DNA from: Tritrichomonas foetus
Lineage: Eukaryota > Parabasalia > Tritrichomonadida > Tritrichomonadidae
Direction of reading: 5' to 3'
Assembly: GCA_001839685.1 (NCBI GenBank)
Contig: MLAK01000123.1
Span: forward strand, 50,587-114,586
Length of the DNA: 64,000 nt
Part shown: positions 1 to 9,540 of the stretch, one piece after another
Layout of the letters: each line of letters opens with the position of its first letter
Position numbering within the stretch: position 1 is the stretch's first letter
Notes under the pieces: model-generated
What the model saw: only the letters and a program-made list of their open reading frames with translations
Told to the model about the DNA's origin: nothing
The model's database searches: none
Made by a program: the position numbers and the translations under genes

Positions 1-1072
1 CATTCACTTGAACAACATTGCGAGGCTTATCGTCACTTCCAATCGCATAGCTAGCAAACTTCTTTCTTTGATCATTTAATAAGTTACTATTTAAATTATG
101 GAAAATTGAATCAGGAGCATTCTTCACAAATGGATCATCCATCACTTCTTCAAGTGTCATTCTGTTCTCTGGTTCGATTGTGAGCATTCCACGAATGAGC
201 TTTTCGATGGAAGGGTCGATGTTTTCGGGAAATTCTAATGGCTGTGATTTAATATTTGATACGATTTCATATAAATTTTCGCCAATGTATGGAAGTCTGT
301 TGAAAAGCAACTGATATAAAGTTACACCAAGTGCCCAAATATCTTCTCTTACTTGTGGACAGTCTTCAGATGAATAATCTTCTTCTTCAGCTTTTTCAGA
401 ATTTATATGGTCGCTTGGATTGTTATTATTTTCATCACTTTCATATTCTTCAAAATCTTCTTCGTAAGTATCATTTAATGTTTCTGGTGCCTGGAAAGCA
501 GGTGACCCGACAACCATTGCAGCACTCATGAAACTGTGACCTATTCCAAAATCTGCCAGTAATGCTTTTCCATCTGATGTCAACAGAATATTGCCAGGCT
601 TAATATCCTGATGAACGAACCCCATCGAATGGATGTAATCAAGTGCGCTAGATATCTGTTTAATGATTGATCTAATCGAATCTATTTCGAAATGATATCC
701 TTTCTCCATTAAAGAGTTCAGAGATCCCAAATCTGCATAGTCTAAAACTAGATAAACATAATCATCATCAACAGCATGCAAAACTTCATGAATTTTCAAG
801 ATATTATCATGCTTCAATGTTTGCATTAATCTGATTTCACGCTCAAGTTGCATAATTCCATTCGATGTTCGAGAAAGATCTTTTAATGATATCCTTTTAA
901 CAGCATAGTTTGAAATGCCGTCAACGCCGAGATAGACTTTTGAATACGATCCAGATCCTATTTTCTTTGTGAGCAAATAATTATTTATACGCCTTATTTT
1001 CTTTTCCTCACAATAATCATCTGGTGTGTCAATAATGGTAACAAAAGCCAATCGCCTGGAGCCACTGATCAT
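1..1072 (-). CDS. LKB1/CaMKK-like Ser/Thr protein kinase (3' end cut by window)
   Basis: I read this frame on the minus strand from the ATG at 1072-1070; it stays open for 357 codons to the window edge. All kinase landmarks are visible: glycine loop GSGSYSKV (residues 39-46), VAIK-type Lys59, helix-C Glu79, catalytic loop HQDIKPGN (154-161, with Gln in place of the usual Arg), DFG (174-176) and GSPAFQAPE (189-197). The GSPAFQ.PE, DIWALGVTLY and ENLYE strings resemble the LKB1/CaMKK/SAK1 group, which activates AMPK-type kinases. An acidic, Asn-rich insert of about 40 residues (about 203-242) sits between APE and DIWALG, in the peptide-binding region. Kinase assignment is certain; the LKB1/CaMKK subgroup is inference. 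The C-terminus lies outside the window. Confidence 0.9.
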   Translation of the reverse strand, partial: MISGSRRLAFVTIIDTPDDYCEEKKIRRINNYLLTKKIGSGSYSKVYLGVDGISNYAVKRISLKDLSRTSNGIMQLEREIRLMQTLKHDNILKIHEVLHAVDDDYVYLVLDYADLGSLNSLMEKGYHFEIDSIRSIIKQISSALDYIHSMGFVHQDIKPGNILLTSDGKALLADFGIGHSFMSAAMVVGSPAFQAPETLNDTYEEDFEEYESDENNNNPSDHINSEKAEEEDYSSEDCPQVREDIWALGVTLYQLLFNRLPYIGENLYEIVSNIKSQPLEFPENIDPSIEKLIRGMLTIEPENRMTLEEVMDDPFVKNAPDSIFHNLNSNLLNDQRKKFASYAIGSDDKPRNVVQVN

Positions 1073-3179
1073 TAAAGATCAATCCCAAATATTTTATGCA
1101 TTCAATTTTTGTTTATAAAATTTCAATATTTTCTGTGTGATTCAAAATAATTGAGTAATTTCAATCTCAGAATATTTTTATTTTGTTCAAAAAGATTCAT
1201 TATTTCTTTTCTTAAATACAATAAATGAAAATTCTATGATATATTCAAAAATACTGGTTTTTGAATGATTTCGTGAAATTTTTTGTGGTAATTTTATATC
1301 AAAATTACATTTTTTATGACCAAAACATGTCACTTAATAATTGACACAACACATCTCCACATTTGAGTATGATGATATTTTGCCTTCCTGTAATCTCTCA
1401 AATGGAACTGGCGTTATTCCCAATTTCATTTCTTTTTTTTTTTTTTTTTTTTTTTCAGAAGAAAGATTCAATGTGTAATTAATCATACTAATATTGAAAA
1501 AAAATATGGTTTTATTTGAGAGATTCTATTCCGAAGAAAGGATAGATTTTTGAGAAAATGTTATTGAAAAAGTTGCCTAGTAATCACAGATTTTGATCAT
1601 GATGAATAAGTAATCTTAGAATTTTTTTTCAATATCAAATACAAATTTCACAAAATAAAATATTGAAAATCAACTTTTCTGAAAAACTGAGTTGATTTTT
1701 TCTTGTTAAAATTTCTAACCGTTGTATCTTATCAAACCCGTGTTATCTACCTTTTTTCTATTCATACCAATATTTCTTAATCATTTGTATTTATATATTT
1801 AATGTAATATCATCCTAAATGTTTTCGAAAAATTTTAGCGATTAATTAGTGATTCAATTTTATATTTTATTCAATTTACTCATCGAATTTATTCTTAACT
1901 TTTCTATCATTATTTTTTAGGAGGTGTTAGCGGTTTTTTTCCACCATTCACAGAAATATAATATGAATCTTTTTATGCACATTAATTGTAAGAGTACTTC
2001 GCCTTATTTACTTTCATTTAAATTAATGTGATTTTCGATTGTAGATTTTCTATTATTTACAAAGCATTGAAAATCTTTCACAATTTACCACAATTTGTGT
2101 ATAAAAATGATCGGCCATTTGCCCGATCTGATTTTATTGAGAATCCAGTAGAATGGTAGGAGTACTAACGTTGTCAGAATAACTTGGACTATTAATAAAT
2201 ACTGAAGGCCTTACATCACAAGTAGGAAAAATTCTTCCAGGAGTTGGTCATATCCAAAGTTTGGATTCCAAACTATTTATCCATTCAATTGTTTATACAA
2301 AAATCAAATGTGAGGTGAACAAAAATGATTCAACATGATCAAAATTCAGGTCATCCCTTCTTTATATAAATATCTAATAACAAATTAATGATTTCGGGTT
2401 GAGGTGTATATAATGACATGAGGATTAAAACATATTTTTCGAATTTGAGAGACTATTCATATTTTTCCTTTCTCGCGAAAAATCATTTGGTATACATATT
2501 TCATATCTATATCATTCTTTTTTATGACATTTTTCGCTCAATTTTTTGTGATTATTCAAAGATTACATCCGCTAAATGTTTTGAAGATGTGATTAATCAT
2601 CACTTTTTCAATCATTCTGCTTGCGTTATATAGTAGAGTTATTTGGATGTTATAGCAATAGGTGCTATATCCAGAAAGATATGAACAACATTATTTGGAA
2701 CGAAAAAGATCACATTCGAAAGATTTGGGGAAAAACCGAATTATTTACTTGAGTAGTAATAATAAAAGAATAACACAATGAAAATTAAAGCATGCCTTTG
2801 ATAATTTGATAATTTATATTCATGCTTGAAATTGATAAATAATATTTCTAAAGGGTATGGTATTCTGATCGAAGTTTTGACATTGTTAATGGAAATTGAA
2901 AAAAGAGATTTTAACACATTCGTCATTTGATTTTATTAAAAATGTCATTTGAATTCAATCATTAAAACATTTGAAAAATTACTTTTAATCAAAGAGAGAA
3001 ACTCAGAGAGATTTATATATTAAAGAGCTGTTATTATGAGAAAATGATCACCAGTTTGTCGAGTAAACTTGAGGAAACATTCCAGAATTAGAGTTCACTT
3101 TTTGAATGATATTTTTTATATAACATTTCTAATTCCAGGTCAATTTTTGGGCAATTCCAATCCTCTGAATTGAGACTAT
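1073..3179. other. Long intergenic region, no gene seen
   Basis: About 2.1 kb of AT-rich DNA between the start of the kinase gene and eS1. It holds a 23-nt T run (1433-1455) and a small inverted repeat, GATCGG/CCGATC, around 2109-2126. ORFs of 61-71 codons (2418-2633 plus, 2741-2926 minus) are rich in Phe, Ile and Tyr and look like chance frames. A TGACC motif (1317-1321) next to TGTCACTT lies about 245 nt upstream of the kinase start. I see no tRNA or rRNA signature. Confidence 0.6.
1433..1455. repeat. Poly(T) tract, 23 nt
   Basis: An uninterrupted run of 23 T followed by CAG. It resembles a pyrimidine tract and 3' splice site but no coding sequence follows, so I treat it as a simple repeat. 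Confidence 0.9.
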
Positions 3180-3194
3180 GGTCGGCCTTTTTAA
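3180..3194 (+). promoter_or_regulatory. Putative core promoter/start site of eS1 (CCTTT motif)
   Basis: GGTCGGCC runs into CCTTTTTAA and then the eS1 ATG at 3195. CCTTT (3186-3190) equals the M5 initiator described in Trichomonas vaginalis, where transcription starts at the second C. By that rule the 5' leader here would be only 8 nt, which fits the short leaders of trichomonads. The motif is seen directly; its function here is inferred from the relative. Confidence 0.55.
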
Positions 3195-3950
3195 ATGGGT
3201 AAAGCTCAGCAACGCGGCAAAGCCTCAAAGAAAATCAAGCAAGATACCTTCTTGAAGAAGGAATGGCGCCATGTTTTCGTTCCTGGATTCTTCGGCAAGC
3301 GCAATATCGGCTACACAGTCTCACATAAATGCGCACGTGGAAAGACACCAGCTGATTACTTAAACAACCGTGTTTTCGAACTTTCACATGGAGATCTCGT
3401 TGAAGAACAATCGCACGCCTACCGCCTCTTCTCCTGGAAGTCTGTCGCCGTCAATAACGATGATGTTTTGACAGTCTTCGCCGGAATGAGACTCTCTACC
3501 GATAAACTCTGTTCACTCCTCAGAAAGTACCGCACACTTATCGATGCCTCAGTCGACGCTAGAACACCAGACGGTTATATCCTCCGCTCATTCTGCATGG
3601 GCTTCACCAGGCGCATCAATCCAAACAAGAAGGCCTGCTACGCCCAACAGTCAAAGAGACGCGCCATCAGAGAAGTCATGATTTCAGCCATGCGCGAGAA
3701 TATCGAAAAGTGCACAATTCAAGAGCTCTGCACTTCAGCTATTGCGGAAACCGTTGAAAAGGCAGTCGTCGAACGTTGCGCAACAATCATGCAGATCGAT
3801 AACGTGTTCGTAACAAAGATCAAGGTCATCAAGGCCCCAACATTTTCAGACGAGCAACTCAAGAAGCTCCACCAAGGCCGCGCTGTCCAAAAGACACAAG
3901 AGGTCGCCCGTCCACCAGAGGAAGAAGCTGCTCCTGCACCAGCAGAATAA
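3195..3950 (+). CDS. RPS3A: 40S ribosomal protein eS1 (S3a)
   Basis: This 251-aa protein has the usual eS1 length. It shows the basic N-terminus MGKAQQRGKASKKIKQDTF, then KKEWRHVFVPGFF, VFELSHGDL, the RSFCMGFTRR segment and the IREVMISAMRENIEKCTIQEL region typical of eS1. It is a component of the small ribosomal subunit near the mRNA exit. The C-terminal tail is acidic and rich in Pro and Ala (EEEAAPAPAE). Codons are much richer in G/C at third positions than in most neighbouring genes, as expected for a highly expressed gene. The stop reads TAAAT, compatible with the TAAA polyadenylation signal known from trichomonads. The start is fixed by the canonical N-terminus and the CCTTT element 8 nt upstream. 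Confidence 0.97.
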   Translation: MGKAQQRGKASKKIKQDTFLKKEWRHVFVPGFFGKRNIGYTVSHKCARGKTPADYLNNRVFELSHGDLVEEQSHAYRLFSWKSVAVNNDDVLTVFAGMRLSTDKLCSLLRKYRTLIDASVDARTPDGYILRSFCMGFTRRINPNKKACYAQQSKRRAIREVMISAMRENIEKCTIQELCTSAIAETVEKAVVERCATIMQIDNVFVTKIKVIKAPTFSDEQLKKLHQGRAVQKTQEVARPPEEEAAPAPAE

Positions 3951-4399
3951 ATATCCATTTCTTAAAATTAAAACTATAATATCACTCACCAAATCATCTT
4001 TTTAAAGCATTTTTCCTTTTCATGACTCACAAAAGCCCTGCCAAAAGCTGAAGGGATTGGTGGTGTTTCCCTCAAATCCAATCAAGATGTGATTTATTCA
4101 ATGATTTATGAAATCAAACTTTTTAGAAATCTTGTTGGAGAATTTACTAAAAAAAAAAATCCAATGCAAATATTTTTTATTAATAACAACAATTATTTTC
4201 CGATAGAAGGAAATCAATGAAAGTACTTTTATAACTTTATTTCGTCTTTCCACTCAAAATACAAAAAAATAAATTAAGGTTTTATGTTAAATTTCTGGAG
4301 AAATCAAAAATGAAGGAAACAAATATAAATATCTCACTTTCTATCAAAGCAACATATCAATAAATCACAGAATAGATATACAATAATGAATGTAGCATT
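3951..4399. other. Convergent intergenic spacer
   Basis: Space between the convergent 3' ends of eS1 and the HAP40-like gene. It is AT-rich with short A and T runs. I see no gene or RNA. Confidence 0.6.
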
Positions 4400-5344
4400 T
4401 CAGACTATTGATGTTTGATCAAGTGTGGCAGGCATTTGTGTTTCATATTCAACTGTCTTTTCAAGGAGTGGGCAGTGTCGTTCAACAATAAGCACAAGAA
4501 GTGGTGGTAGTGTTTCGCCTTGGTTTGCTTCTTGAAGAGATTTTTTGATGACTGAAGGACTTTCACTTTTCTGAACATTAGCTATATATTTAATTAAAAA
4601 GTCACCAATTGAACCTGCCAATTGTGTTGTAGCTATTGTTCTTGCTTCCCCGAATTTTGCATTACAAATGAGGAGTGCTGCTTTTGCTGCAATCAATTCA
4701 TTAAATTGCGCTTTAAGAAGGGTTGATAAATCGATCACATTTGAATAATCGGTTTCAAGCTGTACTGCAGCACTCATCATAATAATTAACGAGAGGTCAA
4801 ATCTGTCACATTTGACATAACAGCTGACACATTTCAATAACGTGTCTATAAACAATCTTGGTCGAATGGCATGCTCAATACAAAGTCTAACTGACTCTTC
4901 ATATGAATTTCCAGCATAATGAAAAAACTCAAACTTTTCTTCAATCTCTGCCAATTCATTCAGGGTGGTGATAGCCAGGTTGTACTTTTCTGTTGCTTTC
5001 AGTGCTGCTATTGCTGTTCGGTAACATTGTATTCCGTCTGCAAGTGGTTCTGCCCACGTATTGCGAAGAGATTTGGAGATTTCGTAATTAAAATACGCCG
5101 ACTTTTTGAAATATCGAGCCGCAACGATGGCTGTTCGAATTAATTTTTGACTGTCTTCCAATTTTTTATAGCATCGCATCTCCCCAAAATGAGCAAGGCC
5201 GATTAAGCCATATTGAAATGGGTTATCTTGATCTTGCATTGCTGCCAAGTCTGCGAACTGTGCGGCTGTCTCAAGGAGGTTCTTTTTTGATCGAAATGCG
5301 CGAGCTAGATTTGCGGAAAGCTCATCGTATTTCTTAAAAAACAT
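4400..5344 (-). CDS. TPR-like helical protein resembling HAP40/F8A
   Basis: A 314-aa all-helical protein of TPR/alpha-SNAP style. Its N-terminal half follows the layout I know from huntingtin-associated protein HAP40 (F8A): a YDELSANLARAFRSKKNL start like YRLVSNKLRKRFLRKPN, an AAQFADLA helix, an AARYFKK helix, then WAEPLADGIQCYRTAIAA (about residues 96-113) where HAP40 has a similar GEPLQ...AAVRL block, followed by LNELAEIEEKFEFFHYAGNSYEESV. HAP40 forms an obligate complex with huntingtin and takes part in early-endosome traffic. Length (371 aa in human) and order agree, but I matched from memory. A generic TPR/SNAP-like protein is the alternative. A TGACC motif (5395-5399) lies about 50 nt upstream. 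Confidence 0.5.
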   Translation of the reverse strand: MFFKKYDELSANLARAFRSKKNLLETAAQFADLAAMQDQDNPFQYGLIGLAHFGEMRCYKKLEDSQKLIRTAIVAARYFKKSAYFNYEISKSLRNTWAEPLADGIQCYRTAIAALKATEKYNLAITTLNELAEIEEKFEFFHYAGNSYEESVRLCIEHAIRPRLFIDTLLKCVSCYVKCDRFDLSLIIMMSAAVQLETDYSNVIDLSTLLKAQFNELIAAKAALLICNAKFGEARTIATTQLAGSIGDFLIKYIANVQKSESPSVIKKSLQEANQGETLPPLLVLIVERHCPLLEKTVEYETQMPATLDQTSIV

Positions 5345-5745
5345 AAAAGTGATGATGAAATGTGATATGAATTATTAAATGCATCAAACTTGAATGACCA
5401 GTTATAAATGTCACTTTTCCATGATACTCATTTGAGGAATATATATAATCATGAATAAGCACTATTTTTAGATTAAAAAGAATGTCAAAACTGATGCACT
5501 CTATCATTTGAACGGGGCGAAATTTTTGACTTTATACACAATATCTAAAAAATAATTGAGGAAAACAATAAATTTTATTTATGTTTACTTAATAGTCATA
5601 TGAAAAATATACTCATGTCAAATGTTTTATTCCATTTTTTTAAGGTTTTACTATGAAACAAAAAAAATTTGAATTCAACAAAGCCCAAATAGAATAAGTA
5701 AAAAATAGTGAATTGTATGGTGAGATATTTTTAATAAACTTTTAT
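5345..5745. other. Intergenic spacer with putative promoter of the HAP40-like gene
   Basis: AT-rich spacer between two minus-strand genes. TGACCA (5395-5400) and TGTCACTTTT (5409-5418) lie just upstream of the 5344 start; a similar pair of motifs occurs upstream of the genes starting at 1072 and 12041. Nothing else recognised. Confidence 0.45.
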
Positions 5746-7335
5746 TCATTCAATAGGCTTTTTCTTGGCTTGTTGCAAAGATAATTGGAGGGCTTTCTGT
5801 GCTTGAAGTTTCACTTGGTTTCTGTCCAACACTCTTGTCTGTATGTCTAATTTTGCCTCCTTCGGCTGCCTCTTGTGCTGGTCGAGTGGGCGTCTGTGCA
5901 TTTTCGTCGAATCGACCTGTTGCATGTCGAATCCAACGTCTGTTCTTGCAACAAGTGCAACAAATGCTGGTTTGTTTACCATTGATACGAAATCTTCATC
6001 TTCTTCGTTCAATGCATTCTTTATGTATGAGCACTTTTCATTACACCAGTGAAGGAGTTGATCAGGTTCTGTTGGCAATTCTTCATCTTCAGCTTGTACA
6101 AGGCTCATAACTTCTGCCAAATGGATGACACCACCAGTTACTGATTTCTGATGAGTTTCAAGTGCTGCCATTCGCTTTCTATATTCGTGTAATTGGTCAC
6201 GTTTAGAAACAAGAATCTTCTTACCTTCAGTCAATAAACGACTTCCACCAACACCTTTTGAAGAAGCGTATTCGGCCTCTTCTAAAGCTGATTTTAAGTG
6301 AGCTGATTTCTTTTCAAGGACCGCGCAAGCATCCTTTAAATCGTCGATTTGTTTCTGCAAAGTCTGTGAAGTTTCTTTCCTTTCAGTAAAGAAGGCTTGG
6401 ATCTTTTCAGGATCGTTTGTACCAAAACGATCACGAATTTCTTCATAAACTGATGAAACTTGACGATATCTTTCTTCTCGCTTTTCACGAGCAGCTTTGT
6501 TCATTTTATTACGAAGAACTGATGGTTGTGAATTGAGCGACGGTTGTGGTTTTGATGCTTTTTGATCAAAGTCAGTTTCAATAATCTGTCTGGCGTTGTT
6601 TGCTTTAGCCTGTTCCTTTTTAATAGTCAGAAGACTATCACGTTTCTGTCTGGCAGCATTGCATTGCGCTTCTGTGCGATAGTATTCGCTGGAGGCAATA
6701 GAAAGAGAGTGGCGAGAATCTCTTGCGATGAATTGGAGATCAGAAATATCTTTCTGTTTACGATCAATTTCGGCTTGTTTGGCCTGAATGATAGGTGTCC
6801 AATGTGATTTCTGTTTGTCCAAAAGAGTGATGATTTTTGCATACAATTTCATCAGATGAACAGTTTCCTCATTTTTGATGTTTGCTTTATCAAGTCTGTT
6901 CTTCATATCTTGGATCATCGCTTCTTCTGGGTGTTCGCAGGTTTCGGCGCGTTTGAAATTGGCCAATATGATTTCTGATTCTTGCTGGCTTCGAATTGAA
7001 AGCTCCTTCTTGTGTTTCAGCTCGTCAATTTGTCGCTTGAGTAAGTTGACTTCATGATTTGCATGTTTGATTGCAGATTGGAGGTTAGTAATTTTATTCC
7101 GGCTATTCTTTTCTTTTACGAGCTGTCCAAGTTTCTCACGAAGCATCGTAAGCTCCTCGCGGAGATCTGCAAGAACTTGGCAGTTGTTTTCAAGACGTTG
7201 GACGATTGATTTATAATTCTCTCTCTTTTCACCTTTGAGATCTTTGCCTTTTTCGTTGATTGCCGCCAGCTCAGCCTGGAATGTCTCAGCTACTGGTTGT
7301 GCGTTAGAGAATGCTGCACCTGTACTTTTCGACAT
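5746..7335 (-). CDS. Coiled-coil protein, outer dynein arm docking complex type (CCDC151/CCDC114-like)
   Basis: A 529-aa protein that is mostly coiled coil (about residues 25-250 and 270-400). It has the segment YEEIRDRFGTNDPEKIQAFF followed by ERKETSQTLQKQIDDL. This resembles the (I/F)-x-x-I-x-x-x-(T/F)G-(T/V)-x-D-...-F-x-x-x-(Q/K)ET...L pattern of dynein-arm docking proteins ODAD1/ODAD3 and Chlamydomonas ODA1/ODA3. The globular stretch GGVIHLAEVM...LLHWCNEKC (about 395-440) resembles their C-terminal helix pair. Such proteins anchor outer dynein arms to axonemal doublets, which fits a flagellate. Subfamily is inference; any axonemal or cytoskeletal coiled coil is possible. It is divergent from Rpt5. 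Confidence 0.5.
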   Translation of the reverse strand: MSKSTGAAFSNAQPVAETFQAELAAINEKGKDLKGEKRENYKSIVQRLENNCQVLADLREELTMLREKLGQLVKEKNSRNKITNLQSAIKHANHEVNLLKRQIDELKHKKELSIRSQQESEIILANFKRAETCEHPEEAMIQDMKNRLDKANIKNEETVHLMKLYAKIITLLDKQKSHWTPIIQAKQAEIDRKQKDISDLQFIARDSRHSLSIASSEYYRTEAQCNAARQKRDSLLTIKKEQAKANNARQIIETDFDQKASKPQPSLNSQPSVLRNKMNKAAREKREERYRQVSSVYEEIRDRFGTNDPEKIQAFFTERKETSQTLQKQIDDLKDACAVLEKKSAHLKSALEEAEYASSKGVGGSRLLTEGKKILVSKRDQLHEYRKRMAALETHQKSVTGGVIHLAEVMSLVQAEDEELPTEPDQLLHWCNEKCSYIKNALNEEDEDFVSMVNKPAFVALVARTDVGFDMQQVDSTKMHRRPLDQHKRQPKEAKLDIQTRVLDRNQVKLQAQKALQLSLQQAKKKPIE

Positions 7336-7680
7336 CGACTCTTCTTCTATAAACTTTTTTGAAAACTGGAAATGTAACGAATCCTTTAAACGGGCGTCAA
7401 AATTGAGAGTTTTTACAAGCCGTTATTTATTTATCAATTCTTATCTTTCACTAATTGTGAAGAATCAAAAGAAGTTATCTTAAAATTGTGAAGAATTCAT
7501 TTACGCCATGAAAGAATGCCGATAGCCTTTGAATTTCCTTCTAAGGTGAAAATAATTTACCTAAAATAGATTTCCGATATCATTAAAAATTATTCAATAT
7601 AAATTTGGTCGCCCAACTATCAACCAAATAAAGTATTCGATTTCTTTTTCTCAACTTTTGATAATTTTCGAATTTTTAGA
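7336..7680. promoter_or_regulatory. Divergent intergenic region (coiled coil / Rpt5)
   Basis: A 345-bp region shared by two divergent starts. TTGGTCGCCC (7605-7614) lies about 67 nt before the Rpt5 ATG and resembles the GGTCGGCC seen before eS1. TTTAAAGG in the orientation of the minus-strand gene is near its start. Function is inferred from position only. Confidence 0.35.
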
Positions 7681-8952
7681 ATGAGTAATTATGCAACAGA
7701 TGACACATCTATTGACGAGCGCCAAATCGCAGAGATGGCCACGAAGTCAGAAGCTGAAATAGAGCACCATATTAAGCGTTTAGAAAGTCAAATCAATATC
7801 AGCAAAAACACAATCCGACTATTACATAACGAGCAAGTTCACATGGATGAAGAGATTCGCTCGAACAACGAAAAAGTCCGCCTTAATCGAACCTTACCTT
7901 TCCTAGTCGCCCACGTCGTCGAAACTTTGTCATTAGAATCCGAAGAAGGAACAGAAAACGTTTACAAAGGATCTGATACGAAATCAGCCGTTGTTAAAAC
8001 CACCACTCGCGAAACAGTTTTCTTGCCGGTCACCGGCCTTGTTCCGGCCACAGAATTATCCCCATCAGATATGGTCGGCTTATCAAAGGATTCTTATCTA
8101 ATCTTTGAGAAATTACCACAGCACTTCGACTCACGCGTGAAAGCAATGGAAGTCGACTCCAGGCCAACAGAGACGTATGATCAGGTCGGAGGCCTCGACA
8201 AGCAAATCCAGGAGCTTAAAGAAGCCGTCGTTCTTCCACTCATTTCTCCTTCAAAAGAACGACTCCAAAAACTCGGAATTCAGCCGCCAAAAGGCGTTTT
8301 ATTATATGGACCACCAGGAACAGGAAAAACTATGCTTGCTAGAGCCTGTGCCGCTTCTACTCAGTCTACGTTTCTCAGGCTGGCTGGACCACAACTTGTG
8401 CAGATGTTTGTTGGCGAAGGCTCGAGATTGGTGAGAAATGCGTTTGAGTTAGCTAGAACAAAAGCACCTTCGATTATTTTTATTGATGAAATTGATGCAA
8501 TTGGTTCAAAACGTACCTCTGGAGATGGTCTTCAAGGTGAACGTGAAGTCCAAAGAACAATGCTCGAATTATTAAATCAACTTGATGGATTTTCTTCATT
8601 AGATAATGTAAAAGTAATATGCGCAACTAATAGACCAGATACTCTTGATCCTGCTTTGATGAGATCTGGAAGACTTGATAGAAAGATTGAACTACCCCTT
8701 CCAAACGAAGACGCTCGTTGTGACATTCTTCGAATTCATTCCGAAAAAATGAGAACGGGACCTGGAGTGAATTTCCGAGAACTGGCACGCTCAACTGAAG
8801 ATTTCAATGGTGCAATGCTGAAGGCGGTGTGCGTGGAAGCAGGAATGGTCGCTTTGAGGAGAAATGCAGAAGAAATTTCTCACGAAGATTACGTCGAAGG
8901 AATTGCACAGGTACAGGCGAAGAAAAGAGCAATCCTCAATTATTTCGCATGA
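7681..8952 (+). CDS. RPT5: 26S proteasome regulatory ATPase Rpt5 (PSMC3)
   Basis: A 423-aa AAA ATPase of the proteasome base. An N-terminal coiled coil (about 20-65) is followed by an OB-like region ([13 protein letters not shown]), then Walker A GPPGTGKT (about 211-218), Walker [12 protein letters not shown] (about 264-274), SGRLDRKIE and the C-terminal helical domain. [46 protein letters not shown] and HEDYVEGI point to Rpt5 among the six Rpt paralogues. The chain ends NYFA, an HbYX-type tail (hydrophobic-Tyr-x) with one extra residue difference from the usual YYA. Rpt5 tails dock into the 20S alpha ring and open the gate. The gene is complete with no intron. Confidence 0.96.
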   Translation: MSNYATDDTSIDERQIAEMATKSEAEIEHHIKRLESQINISKNTIRLLHNEQVHMDEEIRSNNEKVRLNRTLPFLVAHVVETLSLESEEGTENVYKGSDTKSAVVKTTTRETVFLPVTGLVPATELSPSDMVGLSKDSYLIFEKLPQHFDSRVKAMEVDSRPTETYDQVGGLDKQIQELKEAVVLPLISPSKERLQKLGIQPPKGVLLYGPPGTGKTMLARACAASTQSTFLRLAGPQLVQMFVGEGSRLVRNAFELARTKAPSIIFIDEIDAIGSKRTSGDGLQGEREVQRTMLELLNQLDGFSSLDNVKVICATNRPDTLDPALMRSGRLDRKIELPLPNEDARCDILRIHSEKMRTGPGVNFRELARSTEDFNGAMLKAVCVEAGMVALRRNAEEISHEDYVEGIAQVQAKKRAILNYFA

Positions 8953-9030
8953 TTTTAATTTCATAAATATTAATAAATTTTTTTGAAAAGATTTTTTTGA
9001 ATTCTTGTTGTTAATATATTTTAATTAAAG

Positions 9031-9103
9031 TTTGTAATTGATTATAATAGTTTATAATTGATTATAATAGTTTGTAATTGATTTTAATAGTGTGTAATTG
9101 ATG
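9031..9103. repeat. Tandem repeat, 20-bp unit, about 3.7 copies
   Basis: The unit TTTGTAATTGATTATAATAG starts at 9031, 9051 and 9071 with one substitution in each of the second and third copies, and a partial fourth copy begins at 9091. It is non-coding. Confidence 0.9.
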
Positions 9104-9442
9104 GATATGTTTTCTTAAGGCTATTTTAGTCCAATGATTCATATTACTTCACATACAAAAGAAACTTTATTTTATTGAACTTGAGCCATTTTTCATTTCT
9201 GAAAAGATGATTCTGTAATTTTTATATTCCAAATGAGAAAATGCGAATAAAAACATGGATAATTACTCCCGAATAAAAAAAGGTTTAGAGACTTAAAGTT
9301 AGTTGAATCTAAATTTTATTTCTCACATAGATCAAAGATAAAGTATTACATGAATGATTTAATTAATTAACAATATATTGATTGTGAATTAGTCTTTCTC
9401 TGGCTCGAGAAATTCACCAAGATAAACATATATTAAGCAATT

Positions 9443-9540
9443 TAGAAGTCAGACTTAATATAGAAGTCAGACTTAATATAGAAGTCAGACTTAATATAGA
9501 AGTCAGACTTAATATAGAAGTCAGACTTAATATAGAAGTC
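9443..9540. repeat. Perfect tandem repeat, 18-bp unit, 5.4 copies
   Basis: The unit TAGAAGTCAGACTTAATA starts at 9443, 9461, 9479, 9497 and 9515 without a mismatch, then an 8-bp partial copy at 9533. Each unit holds the imperfect palindrome AAGTCAGACTT. Perfect identity suggests recent expansion. Confidence 0.95.

Noticed and set aside
2109..2126. GATCGG/CCGATC inverted repeat as a terminator or RNA gene
   Set aside because: A six-base stem is too short to support a call.
2159..2175. ACTAAC near 2163 as an intron branch site
   Set aside because: It is not followed by ACACAG and no coding sequence flanks it.
2418..2926. Two small frames (71 codons plus, 61 codons minus) as genes
   Set aside because: Phe/Ile/Tyr-rich composition typical of chance frames in AT-rich DNA; no motif and no promoter-like signal.
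3719..3958. Antisense 79-codon frame inside eS1
   Set aside because: Shadow of a G/C-rich coding sequence; the sense frame is a clear ribosomal protein.
9443..9540. CRISPR-like direct repeats
   Set aside because: The 18-bp units abut each other with no spacers; it is a simple tandem array in eukaryotic DNA.
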